Assembly (NCBI RefSeq): GCF_001682865.1 | Contig: NZ_MAQX01000001.1 | Coordinates: 1,679,290 to 1,743,289, forward strand | Direction of reading: 5' to 3' | Length of the DNA stretch: 64,000 nt | Source: Bacillus sp. FJAT-26390 | GTDB taxonomy: Bacteria; Bacillota; Bacilli; Paenibacillales; Paenibacillaceae | Shown: one piece after another, positions 1 through 7,932 of the stretch | How the letters are laid out: each line of letters begins with the position of its first letter | How positions within the stretch are numbered: position 1 is the stretch's first letter | The notes under the pieces: generated by a model | Database searches by the model: none | The model's input: the letters and a program-made list of their open reading frames with translations, nothing else | Told to the model about the DNA's origin: nothing | Position numbers and translations under genes: made by a program

Positions 1-976
1 GCTTCGTATTTGCACTAGGTTTAAATTCGTATACAAAGTAATTACCGTGATCTACGAAGCGGTGATCGCTTCCAGGTAAAAATTTGGAGTTATGTCGGTC
101 ATAGAGAAAGGCTTCTTCCTCGGTGGTACCCGTTTTAAAATCTGAGATGACCTGTCCGTCTGCCTTCACAGTCACTTGATGAACTGCTGGCCCCCAGCCA
201 TCCTGAGGAAAGGCATCATCGAAGCGGAGATATACTGCCTCTTTTCCCAAATATGAAGACAAATCAAATTCATATGTTTTCCGATTGCTTCCATCACGTA
301 TTTGTTCCTTTTCGATAGCAATCGTTTGGAACAATTCAGAATTTCCTGGCGGGATCGGGATGGATGTGTCCGGACTCAATCCGACCAACATTCTCTGAGT
401 CGTTTGGCTCCAGAGATTCTCATATTGCCAATTGTACGCGTCCATACGATTTTTAAATTTGCCCTGTAAATCTTCTAGTACCGTCAGGTGATATGGTGCT
501 GCAGTTAATTGTTGTGCAAGTTCAGGACTCGCGACAACGGCATCTTTTAGTCCTGCAAGTGTAGTTGCCACATTAATCGAATCCGGTATATTAGGATCAT
601 AAACAATAACGCCTTTAACCTCTTTTACATATTTCTTGAGAACATCCATAGCATTGTCATGTTGCTTATAAGGAACCTTTAAATCTTTCAGCCAAGGGTC
701 AACTTTATTCTGAATCACATAAATTCGTGGTTGTTCCCTGTTAATAATTCCTTCAAGGGTCGTCAGAAGCAATTTAATATCCCCTGATGCCTCATACACA
801 TTGGCAACATCCAAATGTTTAGCTTGACCGAAGTTTGGAAGCGCTTGATTTTTAGGCCATTTTAACGAATTCCCTTCCGTTGAAGCATCAGTAGCAGCAA
901 ATGCACTAACCGATAACACTATTGTAAAGACTAAGGTAATACACAAAACGGCAAACTTACGAATCATAATTTTCAT
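1..976 (-). CDS. GxGYxYP-family secreted protein, 5' part only (runs off the left edge)
   Basis: The frame is open from the ATG at 976 to the window edge, giving about 325 residues. AAAAGGAGA lies five bases before the ATG. Residues 1-28 form a signal peptide (MKIMIRKF, hydrophobic core, VSAFA/A cleavage). The segment LLTTLEGIINREQPRIYV near residues 70-87 is the hallmark of the N-terminal domain of GxGYxYP proteins, which are putative extracellular glycoside hydrolases of unproven activity. A beta-rich region near the edge (residues about 230-310) resembles a jelly-roll insert. The catalytic part lies outside the window. It appears to be a single transcription unit with its own promoter. Family assignment is from recognition of the motif, not from a search. 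Confidence 0.75.
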   Translation of the reverse strand, partial: MKIMIRKFAVLCITLVFTIVLSVSAFAATDASTEGNSLKWPKNQALPNFGQAKHLDVANVYEASGDIKLLLTTLEGIINREQPRIYVIQNKVDPWLKDLKVPYKQHDNAMDVLKKYVKEVKGVIVYDPNIPDSINVATTLAGLKDAVVASPELAQQLTAAPYHLTVLEDLQGKFKNRMDAYNWQYENLWSQTTQRMLVGLSPDTSIPIPPGNSELFQTIAIEKEQIRDGSNRKTYEFDLSSYLGKEAVYLRFDDAFPQDGWGPAVHQVTVKADGQVISDFKTGTTEEEAFLYDRHNSKFLPGSDHRFVDHGNYFVYEFKPSANTK

Positions 977-1082
977 TTCTCCTTTTAATTGTGATGTGAT
1001 GCAACAGAACAATCAGCGTTCTCTTCTTATACACCCCTCCTTCAGAAACAAGAAAAATAGGACTCATCTATATGTTAAATAT

Positions 1083-1112
1083 ATTGTATATAAACTTCAA
1101 CACCTTTGACAA
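1083..1112 (-). promoter_or_regulatory. Candidate SigA promoter for the GxGYxYP gene
   Basis: Read on the minus strand, TTGTCA (1112-1107) is followed after 18 bases by TACAAT (1088-1083), with an overlapping TATACA. It lies about 110 bases upstream of the ATG at 976. The spacing and hexamers fit a SigA promoter, but the AT-rich context makes chance matches easy. The rest of 977-1371 is AT-rich and shows no gene. Confidence 0.35.
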
Positions 1113-1371
1113 ACGTTCCTAAAATTCTACATTCAATTACATAAAACGACGTTTTTTTTCGAAAATAACACATGTTTTGTTGGTTTCCAATTTGAGTTTG
1201 TTTCATTTCCGAATTTGAAAATACGAAATCACCCTGCACTAAAAATATATTGAATATATATTTACTCGATTCATTTATTACTCATAGCGACAGCCTCATG
1301 CAGGATGTGAAATAGTAATTCAGAACACCAGCACTTAGAAAAAGAGAGACACTATAGTTATAAAACAAATA

Positions 1372-1408
1372 TAGAATGCCTGGACCCTTAAAGGATGCAA
1401 GCATTCTA
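1372..1408. terminator. Inverted repeat between the hemC-like fragment and the GxGYxYP gene
   Basis: TAGAATGC (1372-1379) is the exact reverse complement of GCATTCTA (1401-1408), with a 21-base loop. It sits just beyond the stop of the hemC-like fragment on the minus strand, where a terminator would be expected. The T-run is poor on both sides, so termination is only a suggestion. Confidence 0.3.
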
Positions 1409-1431
1409 TTAATAATACCTTTTGATACCGT

Positions 1432-1647
1432 TTAATCTCCTATATTCTCAAATTGCACATAACATAGACGAGCTCGTTCAACAAATAATGGCAACCGGTG
1501 TCCGGTTTCTGCACCAATTGGCACGTGACATCCACCATTTAGTACCCCGAGAAATGCTCTCTCCGTAGTTACCTCCAACGCTGTTTGTGGATCATTATAC
1601 AAGTCCAGTAACTTCCTTAATTCAGTATCGTCATACTCCCTATCTTT
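1432..1647 (-). pseudogene. hemC-like fragment (porphobilinogen deaminase C-terminal region), decayed
   Basis: A reading frame of about 71 codons begins directly after a TAG at 1650-1648 and has no start codon or ribosome binding site. It contains TALEVTTERAFLGVLNGGCHVPIGA, close to the hydroxymethylbilane synthase segment around the cofactor-binding Cys (T-ERAFL--L-GGC-VPIGA). The remaining 28 residues after the GGC motif do not look like the normal C-terminal domain and end early. The normal protein is about 310 residues, so some three quarters is missing. It is a remnant and cannot be functional as a deaminase. Confidence 0.6.
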
Positions 1648-1734
1648 CTATTAATCCCCACTACAGGCAATACATGCAATTTATTTGAACAACTTATTAT
1701 AACGATTAAAGTCTGCCCATTATATCAACAAAAT

Positions 1735-1761
1735 CAGCAGCTAGTTACTTACCGGCTGCTG
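1735..1761 (-). terminator. Weak hairpin downstream of the MFS remnant
   Basis: CAGCAGC (1735-1741) and GCTGCTG (1755-1761) pair perfectly over seven bases with a 13-base loop. On the minus strand the arm is followed by ATTTTGTT. The position, about 80 bases after the end of the MFS remnant, fits its former terminator. Confidence 0.4.
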
Positions 1762-1839
1762 TTCTGATGTGTTGTCTTTATCTATCGTTCAATTAGAACG
1801 GCATCCATTATTAAACCAAATCCATCAATAGATATCTTT

Positions 1840-2520
1840 TCAAACATCCGCTTTATCGGATACGCTCAATTTCTGTTCCAGCATTCCGGATCTACGACGC
1901 AGGGATAAGGAATAACTAGCTGGGATGAGTCCTAGTGCAACGCCAACCCCACCAATCCAACCGGCTGCTGTAAGAGAGATGTTTTCTACGATGACGCCCC
2001 CGAGTACAGCCCCCACGGCCATGCCCAACTGCACGATGGAATTGTTCATACTCAGGATGATCCCCGAAGCCTGAGGAGCCATACCGATTAAATAAACTTG
2101 TTGAACCGGCCCCGTCGACCAAGCTAAAAATGACCATAACATCAGCAAAGGCAACACGAACATGGTCGAGTGCGAAAATGCCGCGAGTAAAAATAATATA
2201 CCGAAGTGTAAGAGCAATCCTCCAAGCATCGTGCGGGGGATTCCCTATTTATCTACACCGAAGCCGCCAACCTGGGAGCCTAGGAGACTAGCCAGCCCAA
2301 AGGCAAACAATCCGATGCTTACCATCCGCTCGCTCATCCCCGTCATGTCCAGAAGAAACGGCGTTATATAAGTGTACAGAATCATATTTCCTAATATCCA
2401 GAAAAAACTGATGGACAGCGCGACCGAGATTCGGGGACTTTTTAGCAAAGCGAGCTGTTCCCGAATAGGAACGGGAGCCTCTCCTTCCGTCCTTCCAAAT
2501 CGACTCGTTTCGCTAAAATT
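1840..2520 (-). pseudogene. MFS sugar-efflux-type transporter, C-terminal half with an internal TAG
   Basis: Two open stretches in one frame (2520-2248 and 2244-1840) are separated by a single TAG at 2247-2245. Reading through gives GVDK-stop-GIPRTMLGG, the position where MFS proteins normally have DKWG, so TGG to TAG is the simplest explanation. The remnant holds the cytoplasmic linker and about six transmembrane segments, equal to the second half of a 12-TM AraJ-like permease. Upstream of 2520 the frame meets TGA, and no first half is present, so the gene has lost both its start and its integrity. The closing segment ends SLSLRRRSGM. Confidence 0.75.
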
Positions 2521-2630
2521 TCATTCAAGCATAAGCCTTCGTCAATTCTATAGTTCTACATAAAGCTTTATACAGTTTAACCGCTTGCCCCGTATCTTCT
2601 TGATTTTCTCAGGGGATTCATTGGTTCGTT

Positions 2631-2664
2631 GCTATCCATTGCCTCCACGCTTAACATGGATAGC
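2631..2664. repeat. Perfect 9-bp inverted repeat
   Basis: GCTATCCAT (2631-2639) and ATGGATAGC (2656-2664) are exact reverse complements with a 16-base loop. It lies between the MFS remnant and the divergent gene at 2754. Neither side carries a T-run, so it is not a convincing terminator; it could be an operator or a structured leader, or part of the debris. Confidence 0.4.
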
Positions 2665-2753
2665 TTATGAATAAATTAATAAATATTCAAAACGCGAACA
2701 TCATGGTATATTATTACTCTAAATGAATAATCAGTTTGATTAAGGAGGAGATT

Positions 2754-4889
2754 ATGAAGTCATATCGATTAAGAATACCGAACTTGCTCATTATAAGCTT
2801 TTTGCTCATGCTTTTCGTTCCCCAGTATGCCTACGCGCAAGAGAGTGGAGGCAGCCCAGAAGCTGCTGATTTAACATCTGTTATCGGAAACGTAAGTCCC
2901 TCAGACGGCACAATGATTAACGAGAACTTTACGATCATCAGCTTTGGACTCGGGATTCCACTAGCAGAAACAGGTTCAATCCTTATCATGGTCGATGACC
3001 AACAACTAATAGAGCCGAATTATCTGCATGGTTTGGTATTCACGTACTGCTCGAATCTACAAGATGGTACGCACTCCTTAAACATTCGTGTCTTAGACCA
3101 TGATAAGAAATTATTGCAGGAATACAACGGAAGCTTCAATGTCCGGCTCTCAGTATGGGAAAATAGTGTCTTGGAAGCAGCGAATATCGAAGCGGATTCA
3201 CTCCGATTATCCTGGACGCCTGCCAAAGAGAGCATGGGTTACAGAATATATGGTAATAGCATACTCCTAGGGGCAGTGAACGGAAACATCACCACATTTG
3301 ATGCAACTAATCTGTGGCCAAATACCACATACAACTTTAAGGTTGAGGCGGAGCGCTCCGATGGCAGTTGGACGACAGACGGCCCTGCCCTTAAGGTGTC
3401 AACCTACCCTCAGGATCGTTTAGAACCGCATATTGAATCGGTGTCTCCCGCTGACGGCAATAGCTTAACGACGGCTTGGTCGAAGATCACTGCTAAAGTA
3501 TACGATGAGAACTCCGGCATAAATCTTAGCATGTGCATGGTTGGGGTCGACAATATGATGGTGCCGTTCAGTTATGACGAAGCATCTGAGACGTTGACTG
3601 CAATTACTCCCAGATTGCCTAGCGGCACTCACTCCCTTCTCATCTTTGCCACAGATAACGATGGTAATCAAACGCAGTACAACAGCAGCTTTACCATATC
3701 ATACAAATCAGGAGCGCCGTTCCTGGAATGGAGCAACATGCTTCGTGCCGCTCTTGACGCAGGTGATCCTGCAGATTTAGAGGATGTACGTAAGCTAAGT
3801 TCTGAATTTGCAGAACTGGGCGAGATAAACGACCTGTCCTTGATTGATCCGATCTGGAACAAAATCAAACTCAAGCTGCCTGCATCTGTTGATCAGGCTC
3901 AATTGAAAAAGAAGCTTTTTCATATCATTTTGTCGATAGGTTCCCTTCCATACGATCAACTGGAATCCGGGTTAGAAGACACCTTGTCTGATCCCGAGTT
4001 TCTGCTGACACTGAGTACAATAGCTGCGGCAGGTGGAGAAACGAAACTAACGATGGAGGATATTGTTTCGTTCATTTTTGGGGATGGCAAGGATCTCAGA
4101 GGTATCGAAGGGCATATTCAATATTATCTCTCGCAATTGTCTCCAATTGAACTGTTAGGACATTTAGGCAATAATCAGAAAATGACTGACATCCTTATGA
4201 AAGCCATAACCAATCAGCTTAGTCAATCAACCTATTACAAAATAAGCAAGATTTTGAGGAATCTTAATGTCACTCCTTATGATGTTCAGTCTACAATAAT
4301 GAATTTCCAGAAAAAACTAGTACATGACGAACCAGCCGCCCATGCATGGACTGTTGCCTATATCCGATCAATGGCACAGGCGTCGGTTAAACTTAGCAGC
4401 GGCGGCTATCAGCGTAATTACAGTTTAAAGGTTGCCTCTATTGACATTCCACCGCAAGCACTGGCATGGAAGAAGGTATCCGGAAGTTCTCTTTTCAATA
4501 TCCTGCCGGACGGCACCGCCTCCATTCCTGAACAGGTGAATATAGCAACCGCGGTTATTCAAGCGGCTATCGTCAACCCAAATAGCGGGGCGAATAAAGT
4601 AATTTTCCAGAAAGAAGTAACCATCATCGCTGACAAAGACCCAGCAATAATTCTCCAGAGCATCATGAATGATTTCGAAAGCAAACAGGGTGAAGTACAA
4701 CGTAAGCTTAACGTCGCGACAACGCATGAAGAGCAAACACAGTTGCTACTTGAATTGATGAATGCTGGAAAAGCGGCGATCAAGCAAATTAATATGTTAA
4801 ACATATCGGAAGTAATTAGAACGGATGCCATTGACACGATAACAAAGGGGATTGTACATGCGGCAAGCAGTTTGCTGATCGTCTTCTAA
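2754..4889 (+). CDS. Secreted protein with Ig-like and fibronectin type III-like modules
   Basis: The start is the ATG at 2754, with AAGGAGGAG ending four bases before it. The product has about 711 residues: signal peptide (1-29, ending AYA/Q), an Ig-like beta region (about 35-130), a fibronectin III-like module (about 140-225, with LSWTPAKESMGYRIY and NTTYNFKVEA), a second Ig-like module beginning PHIESVSPADG (about 230-320), and a long helical C-terminal part (about 325-600) of no recognised family, followed by a region of short helices. No LPXTG motif, SLH domain or C-terminal membrane anchor is visible, so it is probably released or loosely wall-bound. It is the only intact plus-strand gene here and is monocistronic. 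A binding or structural role is guessed from the modules; no catalytic motif is seen. Confidence 0.75.
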   Translation: MKSYRLRIPNLLIISFLLMLFVPQYAYAQESGGSPEAADLTSVIGNVSPSDGTMINENFTIISFGLGIPLAETGSILIMVDDQQLIEPNYLHGLVFTYCSNLQDGTHSLNIRVLDHDKKLLQEYNGSFNVRLSVWENSVLEAANIEADSLRLSWTPAKESMGYRIYGNSILLGAVNGNITTFDATNLWPNTTYNFKVEAERSDGSWTTDGPALKVSTYPQDRLEPHIESVSPADGNSLTTAWSKITAKVYDENSGINLSMCMVGVDNMMVPFSYDEASETLTAITPRLPSGTHSLLIFATDNDGNQTQYNSSFTISYKSGAPFLEWSNMLRAALDAGDPADLEDVRKLSSEFAELGEINDLSLIDPIWNKIKLKLPASVDQAQLKKKLFHIILSIGSLPYDQLESGLEDTLSDPEFLLTLSTIAAAGGETKLTMEDIVSFIFGDGKDLRGIEGHIQYYLSQLSPIELLGHLGNNQKMTDILMKAITNQLSQSTYYKISKILRNLNVTPYDVQSTIMNFQKKLVHDEPAAHAWTVAYIRSMAQASVKLSSGGYQRNYSLKVASIDIPPQALAWKKVSGSSLFNILPDGTASIPEQVNIATAVIQAAIVNPNSGANKVIFQKEVTIIADKDPAIILQSIMNDFESKQGEVQRKLNVATTHEEQTQLLLELMNAGKAAIKQINMLNISEVIRTDAIDTITKGIVHAASSLLIVF

Positions 4890-4954
4890 GGTGCTGCGTC
4901 TGCCACTTAGTCAATAAAAGTGCCTTGATCTTAGATCATTCGGTAAATAGACAA

Positions 4955-4987
4955 AAAGGGACTATAATTATGTAAGTCCCTTTTTTT
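4955..4987 (+). terminator. Rho-independent terminator of the secreted Fn3-like protein gene
   Basis: AAAGGGACT (4955-4963) pairs with AGTCCC plus Ts (4975-4983), with an 11-base loop, followed directly by a run of seven T (4981-4987). It lies 65 bases after the stop codon at 4889 and is a textbook intrinsic terminator. Confidence 0.9.
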
Positions 4988-5094
4988 CGTTTTCGAAAAA
5001 TGGTTGGTATTCAAACCATATCGTTTGATTTAGACCTCATAATTACCTAACTGATCAAGATTTCCGTTAATAAAATAAAAGATCGAGCCAAAAA

Positions 5095-5220
5095 TCAATT
5101 TTCACTTTCCCACCAGATTGATTGGCCAGTCTCACCCTCTTCGTAATATGCTTGTTTCCCGTTTTCAAGTTCAATGGGTTGCTTGCCTGGCTTAGATATT
5201 TACTCTGGTTCATCAATAAC
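5095..5220 (-). pseudogene. Short decayed coding fragment
   Basis: On the minus strand a frame reads VIDEPE, then a TAA, then about 34 codons including KPGKQPIELENGKQAYYEEG and QSIWWESEN before TGA at 5097-5095. The pattern resembles the end of small DUF4367-type extracellular domains, but the match is too short to name. There is no start codon or ribosome binding site. It is best read as a remnant. Apart from this and the hairpins nearby, 4988-5440 shows no gene. Confidence 0.3.
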
Positions 5221-5290
5221 CTTCCTCAAAATATACCTTATTTCTTACGCGGTCTATTTTTTTAAGCCGGACCTTCATTGACTAGATGAT

Positions 5291-5308
5291 GCGTGCCTCT
5301 CGGCACGC
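5291..5308. repeat. Compact GC-rich hairpin
   Basis: GCGTGCC (5291-5297) and GGCACGC (5302-5308) pair perfectly around a four-base loop. It is immediately downstream of the minus-strand terminator at 5314-5345 and has no T-run of its own. Confidence 0.45.
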
Positions 5309-5313
5309 GCTTA

Positions 5314-5345
5314 ATAAAAAGAGCAGGCTACCGTAGCACCTGCTC
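5314..5345 (-). terminator. Terminator of the YmaF-like gene
   Basis: On the minus strand GAGCAGG (5345-5339) pairs with CCTGCTC (5327-5321) around an 11-base loop and is followed by TTTTTATT. It lies about 95 bases beyond the stop codon of the gene at 5441-5803 and fits a Rho-independent terminator. Confidence 0.75.
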
Positions 5346-5440
5346 ATCAAAGTCTAATATTCGACTATCGTTTTCTATTGAATGTTGTACTTAAAATCGT
5401 TTCTTCATGACCATTCATATCTTTCTGTATAATTTAATCA

Positions 5441-5803
5441 TTAAACAAGAGGTGCTTGAATCAATGTTGCGAATTTAAATGGATGAACATGACCATCATT
5501 TAATGTCGTTTGGCCTGTTACAAAATGTACATGTTTGCCATTTCCGACTGGAATGGCCGGACCAGTTACAATTTTTTTCAGTTTATGAAAGTGGTTCAAG
5601 AAATCTGTGTTCGTAAGATCAATTTCATGGACATGGCTTTTTCCGACTCGAATCGCTTGCCCAGTAACTCCTGCAAAGCGGTGATTATGTCGATCATTGC
5701 CCTCTTCAGCCAGTTTTGTACTTCCTTCAAATTCATGTACGTGCCGCTGTCCCTTTTTACAAGCTCTAGTTTTCTTTATTATCTTAGCTTTTTTCCTCTG
5801 CAT
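5441..5803 (-). CDS. YmaF-like histidine-rich protein
   Basis: The product has about 120 residues with repeated HxH motifs: HVHEFEGSTKLAEEG, RHNHRFAGVTG, SHVHEIDL, KHVHFVTG and GHVHPF. This is the pattern of the YmaF family found in Bacillus and its relatives, whose function is unknown. The regular HxH pairs suggest metal binding, which is inference. The basic N terminus (MQRKKAKIIKKTRACKKG) has no signal peptide. ATG at 5803 is preferred because AGGAGG lies ten bases upstream; an ATG at 5812 is too close to the same site, and a start at 5836 would lack one. It stands alone with its own terminator. Confidence 0.7.
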   Translation of the reverse strand: MQRKKAKIIKKTRACKKGQRHVHEFEGSTKLAEEGNDRHNHRFAGVTGQAIRVGKSHVHEIDLTNTDFLNHFHKLKKIVTGPAIPVGNGKHVHFVTGQTTLNDGHVHPFKFATLIQAPLV

Positions 5804-6007
5804 TCGTTGCATACCTCCTATGATTACGTGACTCATAACTGACTATATGACTCACATTATCCTATTAAGGTAAACAAATGAATGTGCTAGGCTATTATCA
5901 ACGTTCTAATAATAATTTTATTTATGAACATAATTTCATTGATTTACTCTGCCCGTTAGAATTCCTGTAAAACGAAAAATTTGGTGTTTGAACTAAAACG
6001 AGCGCCT

Positions 6008-6462
6008 CGGTACGATGGGGTTACGCACGAGTTCAGCCTAGCACACCGGCTTGTCGATCAAGGGATTGAGACCGTTCTGGGTTAACCCTCATTTCGTCAA
6101 AAAGAACAAGGGGACGCGCTTGTCATTGCAGATATGATCAAAAACGGGTATTATTCCCCTGTTCCTCGGTGGGGCCGGTGATCTTGGCGGCTACACGCAC
6201 GGAAATGCTCTGTTGCGGCATCCAGGGGTCAATCTAGCTGAGGCAAGTTCCGGGAAATGGGGTGGAAAGATGATGCTCAGTAAGCGAGCCCGTTCACGTT
6301 TGCGACATTTCCTCTATCTCATGACGATGTGTATGGTTATGACAAACCCAGAAGTTCGGGCATTACAGCGTCACAATGTAGAGGAAAAGAAGCAGATGAA
6401 GATGAAATCCATCATGAAATTATGCAGTAAAAAAGGCATGAAGCCAATTAAGGTGAATTGTT
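6008..6462 (+). pseudogene. IS110-family transposase remnant
   Basis: Pieces of an IS110-type transposase appear in order but in shifting frames: HRLVDQGIETVL, then NPHFVKKNK one frame over, DALVIADMIKNGYYSPV, and AGDLGGYTHGNALLRHPGVNLAEASSGKW running into LSKRARSRLRHFLYLMTMCMVM and MKSIMKLC. There is a small deletion after KKNK and frame changes near 6085, 6110 and 6170; the N-terminal RuvC-like part is largely missing. The C-terminal piece alone is open from 6213 to 6530, but its last 30 or so codons are unrelated sequence. No element ends were identified. The copy is inactive. Confidence 0.75.
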
Positions 6463-6471
6463 CAAAATTAC

Positions 6472-6822
6472 TTATTTCATCCATGGATCTTCAACATGCC
6501 CATCTAGTTCAGCAACTGTTTCTTGAATAGTGGCTCTTATTTCATTAGCCAGATCCTCATCTAATAAACTATTTACGTGCTCATACGCTTTAACTAATCC
6601 TAATCGACCAATAATTAATGTTATAAGATCTATTGCATTAAATGATTCTTTTTTACACTTACTAATTATCCAATTTTCAACCTCATTCTTAATAACATTA
6701 TCCAATAATTCATACGTATGCCACTGTCTATCTGATAATTCTAGCAAAGCCGCTAAAGTCTCTTCTACTTCATTAGTTTGATATTTTCTCTCTAAGATGA
6801 ATTCTTCAAACAGCTCCTTCAA
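6472..6822 (-). CDS. Hypothetical protein, possibly N-terminally truncated
   Basis: I do not recognise this 116-residue product. It is acidic and looks all-helical (ETLAALLELSDRQWHTYELLD, NAIDLITLIIGRLGL, ANEIRATIQETVAELDG), with no signal peptide or membrane segment. The only usable in-frame start is a TTG at 6822, which lacks an upstream ribosome binding site; AAGGAG lies just inside the frame with no start codon after it. A TAG lies four codons upstream, and the terminator at 6839-6868 immediately precedes it. It could be the tail of a larger protein, or a small protein of a poorly known family such as an immunity protein. It follows the cluster 1 operon but beyond that terminator. Confidence 0.4.
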   Translation of the reverse strand: MKELFEEFILERKYQTNEVEETLAALLELSDRQWHTYELLDNVIKNEVENWIISKCKKESFNAIDLITLIIGRLGLVKAYEHVNSLLDEDLANEIRATIQETVAELDGHVEDPWMK

Positions 6823-6838
6823 ACGAAAATACTAAAGA

Positions 6839-6868
6839 AAGACCCTAAGAAAAAATCCTTAAGGTCTT
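6839..6868 (-). terminator. Terminator at the end of carbohydrate cluster 1
   Basis: AAGACCCTAAG (6839-6849) and CTTAAGGTCTT (6858-6868) form a stem of about ten pairs with one mismatch. On the minus strand it is followed by TCTTTAG. It lies 63 bases after the SGNH hydrolase stop at 6931 and probably ends the long operon. The same stem could act in the opposite direction. Confidence 0.65.
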
Positions 6869-6930
6869 CTTAACTAAAGCCTTTAACTTTTTTAATAAGT
6901 TCATGAACCCGTTGATATACCCTTAAATCA

Positions 6931-7932
6931 CTATATAATGTCCTTCTTACGGAAAGGCATTATGATCTTTTCCATAAACCGTGAACCTATGATTTCATAT
7001 CCATCCCCATCAGGATGCAGATGGTCAGGAAGGTGGGACGCATCGTCCGAACCAAACAACTCCAACCCATCCATATAGTAAATGTGATGATCACCGCGCG
7101 CCCGTACCATCTCTACGGTTTGACGCACATCCTCCCGCATCTCCGGCAGAGTGAAACCGAGCACATTATCGATTGTCTCACGATGCGCGGCATAGAGCGG
7201 TGAAATAACGAGCAGAGGCGTTTGCTTATGTTTATCCCTTATTGTTTCCAACATACCAATTAGCGCCGGTTTGAACGTACGAGGACTTAACGAAGCAGCC
7301 CCGTATACATTTATTCCCACGCAAAGTGAGATGAAATCAGCTGGCAAATCACGGATGAGTTTCCCAACCATCGGCTCCAGATGGCAGTTTCCTGAAAAAC
7401 CAAGGCAAGTTAAGTTAAGACCGCTTTCCCTCGCTGTAATCGCTGGCCATGTGCGAGATGGACTGTGCGCACCTACACATTGCGTGATTGAACTGCCATA
7501 GGTGACCCATTTCGGTTGTGTATCCGGGAAAATCCTCATTTCTGCATTCTGCTCGATCCACAAGCTGCATACCGTCATACCAATATTTTGTGGCAGATAA
7601 ATAATGATCTCTTTTCGTCCATGATATAGGTTAGTATAGGTAACCTCCCTATCACTCTCGTTCAACGCTGCTGTAGCGAACAATTTTCCATCCACCATAC
7701 AATCTAATCGGGCCTCCCCTTTAATTGGAGAGAATTTCAGTACAATTACCGTCGAATCTGTGTGAAAACAAAGTCGCACTCCCGCACATATCTCTGCTTT
7801 TGAATCGATCCCATTTGGAGGATACAAATCATAATCTTGGTATGGGATACGCCAAGGCTTAATCCCATTCAATGTACGCTCTAATGAGACCGCCCCGAGA
7901 AACAACTCATCCGTTATTGGGATTTCCTTCAA
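6931..7932 (-). CDS. SGNH/GDSL-type hydrolase (putative carbohydrate esterase)
   Basis: A two-part protein of about 333 residues. Residues 1-130 form a beta-rich N-terminal domain like the one preceding SGNH domains in SsfX3-type esterases (the YDLYPPNG segment fits). The SGNH domain follows: block I GSSIT with the nucleophile near Ser148, block II GFSGN, block III GIN, and block V near the C terminus with D and H in LPDHLHPDG. There is no signal peptide, so it acts in the cytoplasm. TTG at 7932 is preferred over the ATG at 7959: GAAGAAGG lies at good distance and TTGA overlaps the stop of the previous gene by four bases. It is the last gene of cluster 1 and probably removes acyl groups from an imported oligosaccharide. 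Confidence 0.75.
   Translation of the reverse strand: MKEIPITDELFLGAVSLERTLNGIKPWRIPYQDYDLYPPNGIDSKAEICAGVRLCFHTDSTVIVLKFSPIKGEARLDCMVDGKLFATAALNESDREVTYTNLYHGRKEIIIYLPQNIGMTVCSLWIEQNAEMRIFPDTQPKWVTYGSSITQCVGAHSPSRTWPAITARESGLNLTCLGFSGNCHLEPMVGKLIRDLPADFISLCVGINVYGAASLSPRTFKPALIGMLETIRDKHKQTPLLVISPLYAAHRETIDNVLGFTLPEMREDVRQTVEMVRARGDHHIYYMDGLELFGSDDASHLPDHLHPDGDGYEIIGSRFMEKIIMPFRKKDII

Noticed and set aside
1101..1125. A CcpA-type cre site overlapping the GxGYxYP promoter
   Set aside because: The central CG is present but the flanking bases do not match the 14-base consensus at the required positions.
1079..1262. Two similar AT-rich blocks (near 1079-1092 and 1243-1262), considered as a CRISPR or iteron-like repeat
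   Set aside because: Only two imperfect copies of simple AT-rich sequence with no regular spacing.
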